From Aliivibrio sp. (GTDB lineage: Bacteria > Pseudomonadota > Gammaproteobacteria > Enterobacterales > Vibrionaceae): DNA of 64,000 nt. The translations under genes and the position numbers were made by a program. This document shows, piece after piece, positions 25,798 through 35,324 of this stretch. The notes under the pieces are model-generated. The model saw nothing but the letters and a program-made list of their open reading frames with translations. It was not told where the DNA came from and did not search any database. The stretch is from NCBI GenBank assembly GCA_016764915.1, contig JAESQY010000020.1, positions 1-64,000 on the forward strand, in the 5' to 3' direction. Each line of letters begins with the position of its first letter. The stretch's first letter is position 1.

Positions 25798-27125
25798 TTT
25801 TTAAACCCTCCTGTGGCTAAAATGGGTGAAATATACTTTGAAGAGGCTTTTTTATAACTGCTATCAATGGCGAAAAATCGCTGCAGTGTGGTGGTTTTCT
25901 CCATCAATGGCAGTTGTATTTGACCGCTATTTATCGGCTGAACCAAGTTCACGGTAGCCACAATAATCAACTCTGTTTTGGTTCGCTCGGTTCCGGTGTG
26001 GCGAAACAGCGCGCCCAATACAGGAATATCTCCCGCAAACGGAATTTTGCTGATGGTCTCTCGATCTTCTGTACTTAGTAGACCACCTAATACAAAACTT
26101 TGACCATCTCCGAGCTCAACTGTGGTTCTGGCTTTTCGAGTCTTAAGTGAAGGTAAGTTATAGGTTTGATTGGCGTATTGAGAGTCAATTGAACTCACTT
26201 CAGGGCTCAAGGATAAGCGAATTTTGTCATCGCTCAATACCTTTACCATGACATCTAAACGGATACCGAACTCTTTATAACTCACATTGGTACCGCCATC
26301 TAAAATGGTCACTACTGGCAGCTCACCTCCGACTAAAAAGCTGGCGGTTTCGCCGGAGATCACCGACAAGTTTGGCTCTGCTAATATTTGTCCCACGCTA
26401 TCATCGCCGATGGCAGAGACCACCGAAATGATGTCACTGGCTGAATAACGGTTGGCTAAGTTGCGAACAAACACCCCAGGTGTCAGCGCAAAAATGTCTG
26501 AATATTTAATGCCGAACTCTTCTAAAAAAGTGTGTGATACTTCCGCAATTGACAGTTTCACATTGACCTGTTTAGTGGTGATCACTTCAATGTTATTCAC
26601 CAAACCTTCAAAGGTCTTTTTAGTCATAAAATCGATGACCATGAGCTCGCCATCATTATTTTTCCAACCCAATTTTTGTTCGGTATATTTCTTACCCATC
26701 AAGGTCCCAACCACGTTATTGGCTGAATCTTTTATCTTTTCTGTGGCCACATTTCCACTCAATACCACTTGATCACCGACGTTATACACCGTGATATCGC
26801 TGCTTGGGAACTCTAGATCGACCTTTTGCTGAATCTCGTGCAGGCTGCGATTAATGAAAATATTTTTATTCGACAGCGTCGCACCGTCTTCGCCGAATAT
26901 AATTAACGTAGTCACACCAACAGAGCGGCCAAACACCACTACTTTATTTTGTTCAATCACCTGATAATCGGCAACATCAGGTGAAGAGATAAACACGGAT
27001 GAGATGTCTTTATTTACGACTATAGTTCTGGCTTCGCCAACGGAAAAGCTCAAGTGTGCTTGTGCCAAACATGCCGGTGATAAGAGAACAAGCCATAAAA
27101 GACTAAGAATTGAATACCCATTCAT
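25794..27125 (-). CDS. rcpA: RcpA (CpaC) secretin of the Tad pilus
   Basis: A 443-residue secretin. A signal peptide (ending CLAQA) is followed by a BON/pilus-secretin N-domain (VFISSPDVADYQVI, VGVTTLIIFG) and the secretin core at about 230-400 (LAEPNLSVISGETASFLVGGELPV, GQSFVLGGLL, FAGDIPVLGALF). It forms the outer-membrane channel for the Flp fibre. It is shorter than type II secretins, as usual for CpaC. Confidence 0.93.
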   Translation of the reverse strand: MNGYSILSLLWLVLLSPACLAQAHLSFSVGEARTIVVNKDISSVFISSPDVADYQVIEQNKVVVFGRSVGVTTLIIFGEDGATLSNKNIFINRSLHEIQQKVDLEFPSSDITVYNVGDQVVLSGNVATEKIKDSANNVVGTLMGKKYTEQKLGWKNNDGELMVIDFMTKKTFEGLVNNIEVITTKQVNVKLSIAEVSHTFLEEFGIKYSDIFALTPGVFVRNLANRYSASDIISVVSAIGDDSVGQILAEPNLSVISGETASFLVGGELPVVTILDGGTNVSYKEFGIRLDVMVKVLSDDKIRLSLSPEVSSIDSQYANQTYNLPSLKTRKARTTVELGDGQSFVLGGLLSTEDRETISKIPFAGDIPVLGALFRHTGTERTKTELIIVATVNLVQPINSGQIQLPLMEKTTTLQRFFAIDSSYKKASSKYISPILATGGFKK

Positions 27126-27135
27126 AACAACATTC

Positions 27136-27933
27136 CTACTTAATGATTACGGTATCAGCGCGATATTCCGTTATCGCTTTAAAATCGGCCAATACATCCC
27201 CTGAGTTAGCCTCTAATTCGTTTCCTAGGTACTTACCCACCGATTTGTGGATTTCTAACTCTGCAATTCTTTTGGCGATGGTTAAAATAGCCACCTGTTT
27301 TCGAGTTAGCTCCAATACCAAGGTCACTTTATTTGAGGTCATGTTTTGGCGGGCATTTTCTATGCTTTGTACATCAATTTTTAACACTCTGGCTCCCATC
27401 AATATCGGCGATACTGATAGGCCTTTATAGGATGAGACGCGCTCTTCGTTGGCTAGAATCTGTTTAGTAGAAGAGAGAGCTAACACATCAACCACAGAGC
27501 CATATGAGATAAAACCGCCAATGATAGAGCTTTGATTCACCTCAATAACAAATGGCACTCTATTTTCAGCAATGACCAGCTCAATATAACCATCTTCATC
27601 AGGTCGAGTTAGTAAATCCTGAGTCACCACCGCACCTTTGGCTATATGATTATTCCATACCGCGTCTTTGATGATATCGAATGTGACGTCATGGCTAATA
27701 CCGAGACTGAACGCCTCTTTTTCAGCAATGATTTTGATTTGTAGATCTGCTCGTAGTAATTTTCCACCAACGGGTAAATCACGTTTAGCAAACCACACTT
27801 TATAACTGTTTTCTGGTGCTTGAGTAGGTTGAATACTTTGTGCGATCTCTTTAGGTAACAACAGACCTGATAAGCTATACAGACTCATTAAAACGGCAAT
27901 AAGGGCTGTTGAAATAATTATTTTTGATCGCAT
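27136..27933 (-). CDS. rcpC: RcpC (CpaB) Flp pilus assembly protein
   Basis: A 265-residue CpaB-family protein. An N-terminal helix (about 7-27) is followed by an SAF/antifreeze-like domain (VWFAKRDLPVGGKLLRADL, GAVVTQDLLTRP) and the RcpC beta-rich domain (FISYGSVVDVLAL, VTLVLELTRKQVAIL). It supports secretin function at the periplasmic side and is required for piliation in other species. Confidence 0.9.
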   Translation of the reverse strand: MRSKIIISTALIAVLMSLYSLSGLLLPKEIAQSIQPTQAPENSYKVWFAKRDLPVGGKLLRADLQIKIIAEKEAFSLGISHDVTFDIIKDAVWNNHIAKGAVVTQDLLTRPDEDGYIELVIAENRVPFVIEVNQSSIIGGFISYGSVVDVLALSSTKQILANEERVSSYKGLSVSPILMGARVLKIDVQSIENARQNMTSNKVTLVLELTRKQVAILTIAKRIAELEIHKSVGKYLGNELEANSGDVLADFKAITEYRADTVIIK

Positions 27934-27942
27934 ATTGAACTC

Positions 27943-28389
27943 CTACAGCGACGCGGCGATTCCAAATAAGCTACCAATACAGATGGCAACACCGTAAGGA
28001 ATCCCTTTTATTATGCTTCTATTGTGACGATTGATACCTTGGTACATTAGACAAAAAACGGCGAGTACACCTCCACTCAATAATATGATATGCAGACTGG
28101 ACAACAGGTGATCTGAAGAGATCGCCAGTGAAAATGCGGCAAACAGCTTTACATCTCCAGCGGCAATCCATTTCAATTTAAACAGTACAAATCCAATAAC
28201 AAAAATAGGCAGTAGATGTTGATAGAATTTGTTGTTGTCGTTAGCAAATAGGAGTATCACACTAATTACCGCGACTGAGATAACAGTGAGATTAGATATA
28301 ATTCGGTATCTAACATCACTGTATGAAATGTAAAGTGACAAAATTATTAACATAATAAAAGAGACAATTTTTACATTTCCTACTTCCAT
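27943..28389 (-). CDS. tadV: TadV (CpaA) prepilin peptidase
   Basis: A 148-residue A24-type aspartic prepilin peptidase without the N-terminal methylase domain. Catalytic Asp residues lie in SYSDVRYRIISN (near residue 25) and AAGDVKLFAAF (near 79); the second has the GDxKL form of the GxGD proteases. Helices span the rest. It should process Flp, TadE and TadF. It begins six bases after flp. Confidence 0.88.
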   Translation of the reverse strand: MEVGNVKIVSFIMLIILSLYISYSDVRYRIISNLTVISVAVISVILLFANDNNKFYQHLLPIFVIGFVLFKLKWIAAGDVKLFAAFSLAISSDHLLSSLHIILLSGGVLAVFCLMYQGINRHNRSIIKGIPYGVAICIGSLFGIAASL

Positions 28390-28395
28390 TATTGA

Positions 28396-28599
28396 TTAAG
28401 TACCTGAAGCAGTAATTGCAGCAGTAATACGACCCATAGCTGTCGTAAGAGTAGTTCCTAGGTCACTATTAAATGCTGCTAATACAACCGCTGAAATAGC
28501 AACACCGATGATGGCGTACTCAATGGCTGTAACACCACGTTGGTCGTTTTTAAAATCCATTAAGGCTAACTTTGCTTGAATGGCTAAATTGGTCATCAT
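28396..28599 (-). CDS. flp: Flp major pilin
   Basis: A 67-residue type IVb prepilin from the ATG at 28599. The site QRG|VTAIEYAIIG has Glu +5 and Tyr +6, the Flp signature, followed by a hydrophobic helix and a short Ala/Thr-rich tail. ATG codons at 28605 and 28596 are alternatives, but AAAGGA is best spaced (nine bases) for 28599; the TTG at 28641 is not credible. It is the first gene of the tad operon and the only flp copy here. Confidence 0.9.
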   Translation of the reverse strand: MMTNLAIQAKLALMDFKNDQRGVTAIEYAIIGVAISAVVLAAFNSDLGTTLTTAMGRITAAITASGT

Positions 28600-28641
28600 A
28601 ATCATGTATCCTTTCTTGAGTGAAATTCGATTGTTTAACAA

Positions 28642-29416
28642 ACGCTGTTGTTAATGAAAACGATAGTAACCTGAGCAAAAAAATACGCAAATGCCTCACT
28701 TATGAGACTATATAATGATTTATATTTTTTTTCTTGACTTTTAACATGAACGAACTAACAGCGCTTTGCGCTGATATTTATATTATTTAATATTATTTTT
28801 TTGGTGGGAAAAAACGGATTTCACAACGTGATATCAATTTTTGAATCTGTGCCGCAGTTTTCTCTTAATAGTTAATAATTATCATTTGTCTGAACATTAT
28901 GGAAATTGATAAGTTATTTATATATCTAGAGAAATTTAATTATTGATGACTATTTAGTATTAATGCTTTTAATTCACTTAATGTAAACTCATCATCAAAT
29001 CTCTAATTTTGACTGTATAAATTCTTTTTGTTTTTTGATTTTTTTTGGGAGCGGGATCGAGATCCTTTGTATACGATTGATTAAAATTTGTTCTATTCGT
29101 CTATGTACTCACATATGAACCGGTGCGCTTATAGACCGAAAAGTAACTTTTCTCTAGTTACCGCTGTTTTCTTACTTTTAATACTGACACCACGGACAAT
29201 GATAGTCTTATTAACAATCAAAAAACGGCTATCTTATTGAATAATAATTATAATCCATCAATCAATACGAAAACAGCGACCAGCAGATTCACAAGCGCAC
29301 CTTTGTTCTGTAATATACAGGCAAATCAATTTATGCCCCTTATCAAATAAATATTACCAGTGGTTTATTTCAATCACTTACCGCAGGGCATAGCAAAACC
29401 ACTCCAAGGAGTAACA
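28642..29416. other. Long AT-rich intergenic region upstream of flp and the permease leader
   Basis: No gene of credible length is seen on either strand. The part next to flp must hold the tad promoter. It includes a long T-run (about 28723-28732) followed by TTGACT, and a GGATC-GA-GATCC inverted repeat near 29054. I see no clear sigma-54 motif or recognisable operator. The right part must hold the promoter of the leader ORF and permease. Confidence 0.5.
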
Positions 29417-29536
29417 ATGAAAACCATTGCTACAGGCCCAATATTAGAACCTACAGAAGGCTCACCTCACATTAATCATGTCAGAACACAAATTTTCACC
29501 GCACTCACTCTATTTTTACTTTCATATCGATATTAG
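29417..29536 (+). CDS. 39-codon upstream ORF (candidate leader peptide) of aromatic permease
   Basis: An ATG with a strong AAGGAGT ribosome site seven bases upstream opens a 39-codon frame that ends in LFLLSYRY and TAG, 64 bp before the permease start. The final Tyr-Arg-Tyr next to the stop codon, and the position ahead of a tyrosine/tryptophan-type transporter, suggest an amino-acid-sensing leader comparable in layout to tnaC. It lacks the Trp and Pro residues of TnaC. It could instead be an ordinary small protein. Confidence 0.5.
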   Translation: MKTIATGPILEPTEGSPHINHVRTQIFTALTLFLLSYRY

Positions 29537-29600
29537 GCATCTACCAATACAGCGAGTAAATGACGAACCACATTCAATTTGAAGAAATAGAGGAAACATC

Positions 29601-30782
29601 GTGAATACAAAATTATTAGGCAGTTCATTCATCATTGCAGGCACAGCACTCGGCGCGGGAATGCTTGCAATTCCTATGGTATTAGCACAATTTGGTTTGG
29701 TATCTGGAACACTATTAATGCTATTGATTTGGCTAGGTACAACCTATGCTGCATTATTATTACTCGAATCCAGTATAAAAGCCGGTGGCGGTTTCAGTAT
29801 GAACACCATCGCCAAGCAGACATTAGGGAAAAGTGGCCAACTGGTAACAAACGGTTTGTTGTATGCTCTGCTTATCTGTCTCCTTATGGCTTATATCATT
29901 GGCGCAGGTGATTTGCTTCATAAGTTAATCACTTCATTCAATGTTCCAATCAGCATGACCCAAAGCCAGGTGTTATTTACGCTTGCTGCAGGGTTAATTG
30001 TTGCTGCTGGCACCAGTACCATTGATAAAATCAACCGAGCTATGTTCAGCGTCATGATCGTACTGCTTGCTTTCTCACTGGTTTATATGGCACCAAGCAT
30101 CTCATTTGATAACCTACAACAAATTACCAATAGCAATCGTTCTGACTTAATTAAAACCAGTTCTATTTTGTTTACAAGCTTTGGATTTATGGTCGTCATC
30201 CCTTCACTGGTTAACTATAACGATGGTGCCAACCATAAACAGTTGCGCAATATGGTCATCGTTGGTTCGCTTATCCCTCTATTTTGCTACTTGATTTGGT
30301 TATATGTTGTGGTTGGCAATTTAAATACTGACCAACTGTCTCAGTTCACCAATGTCTCTGACCTATTAGCGGTATTATCGGCAAAATATGGACATATCAG
30401 CTCTGTACTCTCCATCTTTACCGGGTTAGCACTGCTGACTTCATTTTTAGGAGTGGCAATGGCGCTATTTGATCAAAACTTGGACACGTTCAAACAAAAC
30501 CGTGTTGTCACCTACTGCATCAGTTTCGTGCTACCACTACTTGGCGCTCTATTTGCTGCAAACCACTTCCTAGCAGCGCTAAATTACGCTGGATTTATCT
30601 TGGTATTCTTGGCCATTTTTATTCCACTTGCGATGACGATAAAGGTTCGCGGTAATCAAAACACACTCTCAAATGATGAAGCACAAGGTACTGAGGTTGC
30701 TTATCAAGCAGAAGGGGGGGTTCTGGCACTCATTCTAACGTTTGCATTTGGTTGTTTCTTATTGTCCGCTCAAATTTCTTAG
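29601..30782 (+). CDS. Aromatic amino acid permease (TyrP/TnaB/Mtr family)
   Basis: A 393-residue HAAAP-family transporter with eleven predicted helices. The first helix GTALGAGMLAIPMVLAQFG is the family hallmark and PSLVNYNDGA is in the middle. Expected function is proton-coupled uptake of tyrosine or tryptophan; which one cannot be decided. The start is GTG with GAGGAAAC upstream. It follows a possible leader ORF and ends at a strong terminator. Confidence 0.85.
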   Translation: MNTKLLGSSFIIAGTALGAGMLAIPMVLAQFGLVSGTLLMLLIWLGTTYAALLLLESSIKAGGGFSMNTIAKQTLGKSGQLVTNGLLYALLICLLMAYIIGAGDLLHKLITSFNVPISMTQSQVLFTLAAGLIVAAGTSTIDKINRAMFSVMIVLLAFSLVYMAPSISFDNLQQITNSNRSDLIKTSSILFTSFGFMVVIPSLVNYNDGANHKQLRNMVIVGSLIPLFCYLIWLYVVVGNLNTDQLSQFTNVSDLLAVLSAKYGHISSVLSIFTGLALLTSFLGVAMALFDQNLDTFKQNRVVTYCISFVLPLLGALFAANHFLAALNYAGFILVFLAIFIPLAMTIKVRGNQNTLSNDEAQGTEVAYQAEGGVLALILTFAFGCFLLSAQIS

Positions 30783-30795
30783 TTTTTCGTTCATT

Positions 30796-30824
30796 ACAAA
30801 AGCCTGATTTTTCCAGGCTTTTGT
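30796..30824 (+). terminator. Rho-independent terminator of the aromatic permease
   Basis: ACAAAAGCCTG (30796-30806) pairs perfectly with CAGGCTTTTGT (30814-30824), loop 7 nt, followed by TTATTTAATT. Confidence 0.9.
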
Positions 30825-31065
30825 TTATTTAATTAATTTTGTTTATATTATCCATTTATAAATGACAAATTAAAATGATAGATTCCTCTCTCTATTTTGC
30901 TTATATATTACTCACTTGCTCATAAACTGTTAGAGTATCCATTTAAATATAATATATGACTAATAAATTTAATTTAAGATCACAAACATTAAAATTAATG
31001 ATACTTTTAATATATCAGTACTATTAATCTATTACGAAAATAATTATGACTGCATTGGTATAAAA

Positions 31066-31629
31066 ATGAGCTGGATAAGAACCATAAGTTACGAAAAAGC
31101 AACTGGCTCATTGCGAAAAATATATGAGCGAATCAAAGGTGAAAACAACCATATTGATAGTGTGATGAAAGTACACAGCTTACGTCCACACACCATGGAA
31201 GCGCACATCACTATCTACAACCAGATTTTAAACCACCCAATGAATACTATTCCGGCTTGGTTTTTAGAATCTATTGGTGTGTATGTTAGCTATTTAAATG
31301 GTTGTGAATACTGCTTTGAGCATCACTACAATGGCATGAGAAAATTGCTTATTAATATAAAAGGCAGTGAGGTTTACGCTTTAAAAATACGCTCTGCATT
31401 AATGAACCACAATTATGATTCCATTTTTCAAAAGAAAGAAGCAGCAGCTTTCGACTACGTATTAAAGTTAACTAAAACTCCGCACTATATAAATGAAAAA
31501 GACATTGCGACATTAAGAGATAACGGCTGGAATGATGGCGAAATTTTAGAACTCAATCAAGTGATCTCTTATTTTTCGTATGCCAATAGAACCGTTAGAG
31601 GTTTGGGTGTGAGGCAGTCAACTCGTTAA
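31066..31629 (+). CDS. AhpD/carboxymuconolactone decarboxylase-like protein
   Basis: A 187-residue peroxidase-related protein of the AhpD-like superfamily. The redox motif is C80-EYC83 with His87 (CxxCxxxH) and an upstream Glu68, matching the AhpD proton-relay arrangement. Family proteins reduce peroxides or recycle a partner through a Cys pair. It appears monocistronic with a very AT-rich upstream region, and its end overlaps a small minus-strand ORF. Confidence 0.78.
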   Translation: MSWIRTISYEKATGSLRKIYERIKGENNHIDSVMKVHSLRPHTMEAHITIYNQILNHPMNTIPAWFLESIGVYVSYLNGCEYCFEHHYNGMRKLLINIKGSEVYALKIRSALMNHNYDSIFQKKEAAAFDYVLKLTKTPHYINEKDIATLRDNGWNDGEILELNQVISYFSYANRTVRGLGVRQSTR

Positions 31630-31780
31630 ACATTTGATGAAATTTAAGTTTGTTACCTTTCTTTATATGCTTAACTTCAGTCCACGGCAGCTCAATAAGC
31701 AAATCAAGTAACTCAGTTGTCACCGCTTTATGTTCAAACAGCTTCTTATCATTTTTTATTGGCCGTTTTTCTATTTCCAT
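31595..31780 (-). CDS. Small hypothetical protein
   Basis: A 61-residue basic, charged, mostly helical frame (KAVTTELLDLLIELPW, KGNKLKFHQMF) with GAGAG seven bases before the ATG. It overlaps the convergent AhpD-like gene by 35 bp. No family was recognised, and it could be a spurious frame. Confidence 0.35.
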   Translation of the reverse strand: MEIEKRPIKNDKKLFEHKAVTTELLDLLIELPWTEVKHIKKGNKLKFHQMFNELTASHPNL

Positions 31781-31928
31781 TGATAATCTCTCTGCAGCTA
31801 AACGAGAAAGTATGCCGAAGCATCAGACTTTAATAACTGTAGCACTAGAATCAAATTTGAAACAACTGTATCAATCAATTAATCCGCGAATATGTGAATC
31901 AAAACAAAAGTTGGTAACTAATCGTGCA

Positions 31929-32816
31929 TTAAACCGTCACCGTCCCTCCTTTTTTCCTGAACAGTTTCAGTTGTGTCATCACAACGCCAACAATAACCAT
32001 GAGGCCGCCGACAAAGTGATAACTATGGACCTCTTCACCAAGGATTAATGCCGCTAAAGACACCGCAAACACAGGCATCAAATTCATAAACATGGCGCTA
32101 TTATCCGCTCCAATCCGATCAATCGCTTTTATCCAGCACCAAGGGGCAATAATCGACGCAGCAATTGATGCATAGGCCACCACTGAAAAAGCACTTTCAG
32201 AAATAGCGTAACTGTCACTGGTCAACAACAACGGGAAAAGGAAAATAACGGCAAATGAGACTTGCATATAGATCAACTGCCAGTTAGTTAAAGGGATTGA
32301 CCAACGTTTAATCAACACGCCATACAGAGCATAAACCACCGCAGCCACCAGCATGATACCGTCACCTTGATTGATTGTACTGTGTAAAAAAAACAGCACA
32401 TCTCCATGTCCCAACATGAAGCAGAGTCCAATTAAGGCAACACTGGCTCCAACCAAACTCATCTTTGACAATCTCTTGCCCAGCAGTGGTACGCTTAAAA
32501 ACAGACTGATTAATGGTACTAAGGAAGTGATCAAAGCTAAATTTGACGCTGATGTGGTTACCGCCGCAAAATAACCGAGAGACTGGTGTAATCCCATCCC
32601 GAGAGAAGCTAAAACAGCAAGCTTACCTAGGTGTGGCTTAATGACCTTTCGATGTTTCAGTACAGATCGCAAACAGAAAGGAGTCAAAATTAAGAATGCG
32701 ATAAACCAGCGATAAAAACTCATCGCACTCGGTTCAATCACAGAGACTGACATCTTATTGACGATGGCATTTCCGCCCCATATCAATACACTAATTAATG
32801 GTAATAGATAAATCAT
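31929..32816 (-). CDS. EamA/DMT-family transporter
   Basis: A 295-residue ten-helix exporter with two EamA repeats (about 5-135 and 150-285). YRWFIAFLILTPF is in repeat 1 and LMPVFAVSLAALILGEEVHSYHFVGG in repeat 2. Likely substrates are amino acids or other metabolites; none is indicated by neighbours. It is monocistronic. Confidence 0.85.
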   Translation of the reverse strand: MIYLLPLISVLIWGGNAIVNKMSVSVIEPSAMSFYRWFIAFLILTPFCLRSVLKHRKVIKPHLGKLAVLASLGMGLHQSLGYFAAVTTSASNLALITSLVPLISLFLSVPLLGKRLSKMSLVGASVALIGLCFMLGHGDVLFFLHSTINQGDGIMLVAAVVYALYGVLIKRWSIPLTNWQLIYMQVSFAVIFLFPLLLTSDSYAISESAFSVVAYASIAASIIAPWCWIKAIDRIGADNSAMFMNLMPVFAVSLAALILGEEVHSYHFVGGLMVIVGVVMTQLKLFRKKGGTVTV

Positions 32817-32874
32817 TTACATCCAAAAATAACGCTACAGTTTGGCGCATTTATATCACAATTTGATCTCTGTG

Positions 32875-33540
32875 CTACTGACTAATTAATCTTTCGATGG
32901 TCTTTTTGTATTTATCAACACTTTGACCACCAGAAATCAAAAATCGATTATTGAAAATCATGGCTGGCACCGTATCAATGCCTTGGTTGGTTATGCCATT
33001 TTGTTCGGTTCTGATCGTTGATATATACCGTCCCTCTTCAAGCATTTGGTTCGCTTCAGTCGTATCCAGACCTAACTCATTAACGATATTTAACAGTACC
33101 TTACGGTTTGAAACATCCTGTCTGTTTGCAAAGTAGGCATCAAACAGCGCAATACTCATCTCAGTTTGTTTGTTAACTTCACCCGCCCAAGCAATTAACT
33201 GATGCGCATCCAACGTGTTCAATGTTTTCATCTCATCAAAAAAATCAAACTCAAAACCAAGTTCAGCGCCTAGCTGGGTCCAATTGTCCTTCATCGAATT
33301 CACATCAGCTTTACTCATTCCGTATTTACTCATAAGGTACTCTTGACGATTAACTCCTTGAACTGACATTTGAGGGTTAAGCTGAAAGGGATACCATGTA
33401 ACATCAAATTTCACCTCAGCAGTGAATTGCTCTGCAGCTTGCATAAAGCGGCGATAACCAATCACACACCATGGACAAACGACATCTGAAATAATGATGA
33501 CTTTTATTGTAGCTGGTACTGACTCTTTCCTTTTAAACAT
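32875..33540 (-). CDS. DsbA-family FrnE-like dithiol oxidoreductase
   Basis: A 221-residue thioredoxin-fold protein without a signal peptide. The active site VCPWCVIGYRRF lies near residue 17, followed by a helical insert and DTVPAMIFNNRFLISGGQ with the cis-Pro at the end. This is the FrnE/2-hydroxychromene isomerase-like branch of the DsbA family, cytoplasmic and linked to disulfide or polyketide chemistry. The ATG at 33540 is chosen because GGAGG lies four bases upstream; the frame's upstream extension to 33639 looks non-coding. Confidence 0.85.
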   Translation of the reverse strand: MFKRKESVPATIKVIIISDVVCPWCVIGYRRFMQAAEQFTAEVKFDVTWYPFQLNPQMSVQGVNRQEYLMSKYGMSKADVNSMKDNWTQLGAELGFEFDFFDEMKTLNTLDAHQLIAWAGEVNKQTEMSIALFDAYFANRQDVSNRKVLLNIVNELGLDTTEANQMLEEGRYISTIRTEQNGITNQGIDTVPAMIFNNRFLISGGQSVDKYKKTIERLISQ

Positions 33541-33997
33541 GCTACCTCCATATTTAGATACTATTATATAGACCTTTATTTTAGACTTTTCTTTCAAATG
33601 AAAGTAACTGATAACGGTTGCTATAGCCCAATTGAGCATTTGTATACTGATTTTTGGCTATTACAAGATTCTTTGATTAAAAACAAAACACATCCAAGAA
33701 AAATTCACTATTATCTCAGGCTGTTTTTCATTCACACAACCCTCATAAATGTGACGCTAACAGCTCAGTATCAGATGCATCACTAACCGCTATCATCTCT
33801 TACTCTCTTCACTGACCACCGTTTTTGAAGTCTAAAACCCAACCGCAGCAGTGCTTTGCCACTATTGCTGATCACAACTGTCTGAACAATTCTATGTATG
33901 AATGTTCTCTTAACATTGATCATGTATATACAGACAAGTTTCATTTTTCACGTTATTCCCGTCTTTTGAAGTCTAGACAGGTCAACCAAGAGGTAAT
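33541..33997. other. Intergenic region between DsbA-like gene and gltS
   Basis: A 457-bp stretch holding divergent promoters for the two genes. No ORF with a ribosome site, hairpin of note or repeat was recognised. The gltS ribosome site is AAGAGGTAAT. Confidence 0.5.
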
Positions 33998-35221
33998 ATG
34001 AATACTATTTATTCAATTGGTGAACTCGAATCATTTCTTATCGCATTTGCAGTCCTATTTTTAGGCCACATTGTCAATACAAGAGTTCCGGCTCTGCAAC
34101 GTTTTAATATCCCTGAGCCCATCGTGGGCGGACTGTTGGTCGCAATTGTTATTACTCTGCTGCACTTTCAAGGCATCTCGTTAGAGTTCTCTCTGCCTAT
34201 GCAAAGCACTCTCATGTTAATGTTCTTTAGCACCGTAGGCCTTGCCGCTAGTTATACTCAGCTAATGAAAGGGGGGGCAAAGGTGTTTCTATTCTTAGGC
34301 GTCGCGTCACTCTACATCATTATGCAAAATGGCCTAGGGGTGACGTTAGCTTCTCTGCTTGGTTTAGATCCTATTCTTGGTTTGATTGCAGGCTCTATTA
34401 CGCTTTCTGGCGGCCATGGTACCGGAGCTGCTTGGTCACAAACCTTCTATGATATGTATGGCATCTCGACACTTGAATTGGCCATGGCTGCGGCGACCTT
34501 TGGTTTAGTGATGGGCGGGATCATTGGTGGGCCAATTGCCCAACGATTGATCAGAAAAAACGACCTTGAATCAGAATATGGTATAGGGACCAACCACCAT
34601 GAACAGTTTCCTGAATTGGTGACCTATAACGAACTTGAAGAGGATAAGATCACTGGCAAGAAAATCATTGAAACACTCTTCATCTTACTGATGTGTGTTG
34701 TCGGTGCCGGTTATCTGCAAAAAGCAGTGGCAACACTGGACATCAGTTGGCTGCAAATTCCAAACTTTGTCTATGCACTCTTTTTAGGGGTCATTTTTAC
34801 CAATGTCACTGAAGTCAGCAAAACCTATAAAATTAACAGTGAAGCGATTGATATTTTAGGAACGGTGGCACTTTCGCTGTTTCTAGCCATGGCTCTGATG
34901 AACCTAAAACTGTGGAACATATTTGATCTTGCATTACCCCTATTAGCTATTTTGCTGGCTCAAACCGTGATGTTAGCCACCTTCTCCTATTTTATTACTT
35001 TCCGGATAATGGGGTCGACCTACGACGCTGCCATTATTGCAGGTGGGCATTGTGGTTTCGGTTTAGGGGCAACACCAACGGCCGTGATGAACATGGGTTC
35101 TTTGGTTTCACGCTACGGTCCATCACCACAAGCGTTTATGGTCGTGCCCATTGTCGGTGCATTCTTTATCGACATCGTTAATTTAATTGTATTACAAGGT
35201 TACATCAGCATTATTGGCTAA
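33998..35221 (+). CDS. gltS: Sodium/glutamate symporter
   Basis: A 407-residue ESS-family transporter with two inverted repeats of five helices. The reentrant loops are visible as GSITLSGGHGTGAAWSQTF and AGGHCGFGLGATPTA, both typical of GltS. It imports glutamate with Na+, fitting a marine host. A strong terminator follows. Confidence 0.93.
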   Translation: MNTIYSIGELESFLIAFAVLFLGHIVNTRVPALQRFNIPEPIVGGLLVAIVITLLHFQGISLEFSLPMQSTLMLMFFSTVGLAASYTQLMKGGAKVFLFLGVASLYIIMQNGLGVTLASLLGLDPILGLIAGSITLSGGHGTGAAWSQTFYDMYGISTLELAMAAATFGLVMGGIIGGPIAQRLIRKNDLESEYGIGTNHHEQFPELVTYNELEEDKITGKKIIETLFILLMCVVGAGYLQKAVATLDISWLQIPNFVYALFLGVIFTNVTEVSKTYKINSEAIDILGTVALSLFLAMALMNLKLWNIFDLALPLLAILLAQTVMLATFSYFITFRIMGSTYDAAIIAGGHCGFGLGATPTAVMNMGSLVSRYGPSPQAFMVVPIVGAFFIDIVNLIVLQGYISIIG

Positions 35222-35243
35222 CTGATCATCGTCACTTCAAGCT

Positions 35244-35276
35244 AAGCTCTTTTGCATATGCAGAAGAGCTTTTTTA
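35244..35276 (+). terminator. Terminator of gltS
   Basis: AAGCTCTT (35244-35251) pairs with AAGAGCTT (35264-35271); the loop itself contains the palindrome TGCATATGCA. A T-run follows. Confidence 0.88.
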
Positions 35277-35324
35277 TTTTCATTCGATTACACTGAATTA
35301 ATTATAATAATTTAAAGTGTTTTT

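Noticed and set aside
28700-28745. TTGACT after a T-run as a -35 box
   Set aside because: No matching -10 at proper spacing toward either gene; AT-rich DNA produces such matches often.
31650-32048. 132-codon + strand ORF
   Set aside because: Low-complexity composition, no family, overlaps the end of the DMT transporter and a small minus-strand ORF.
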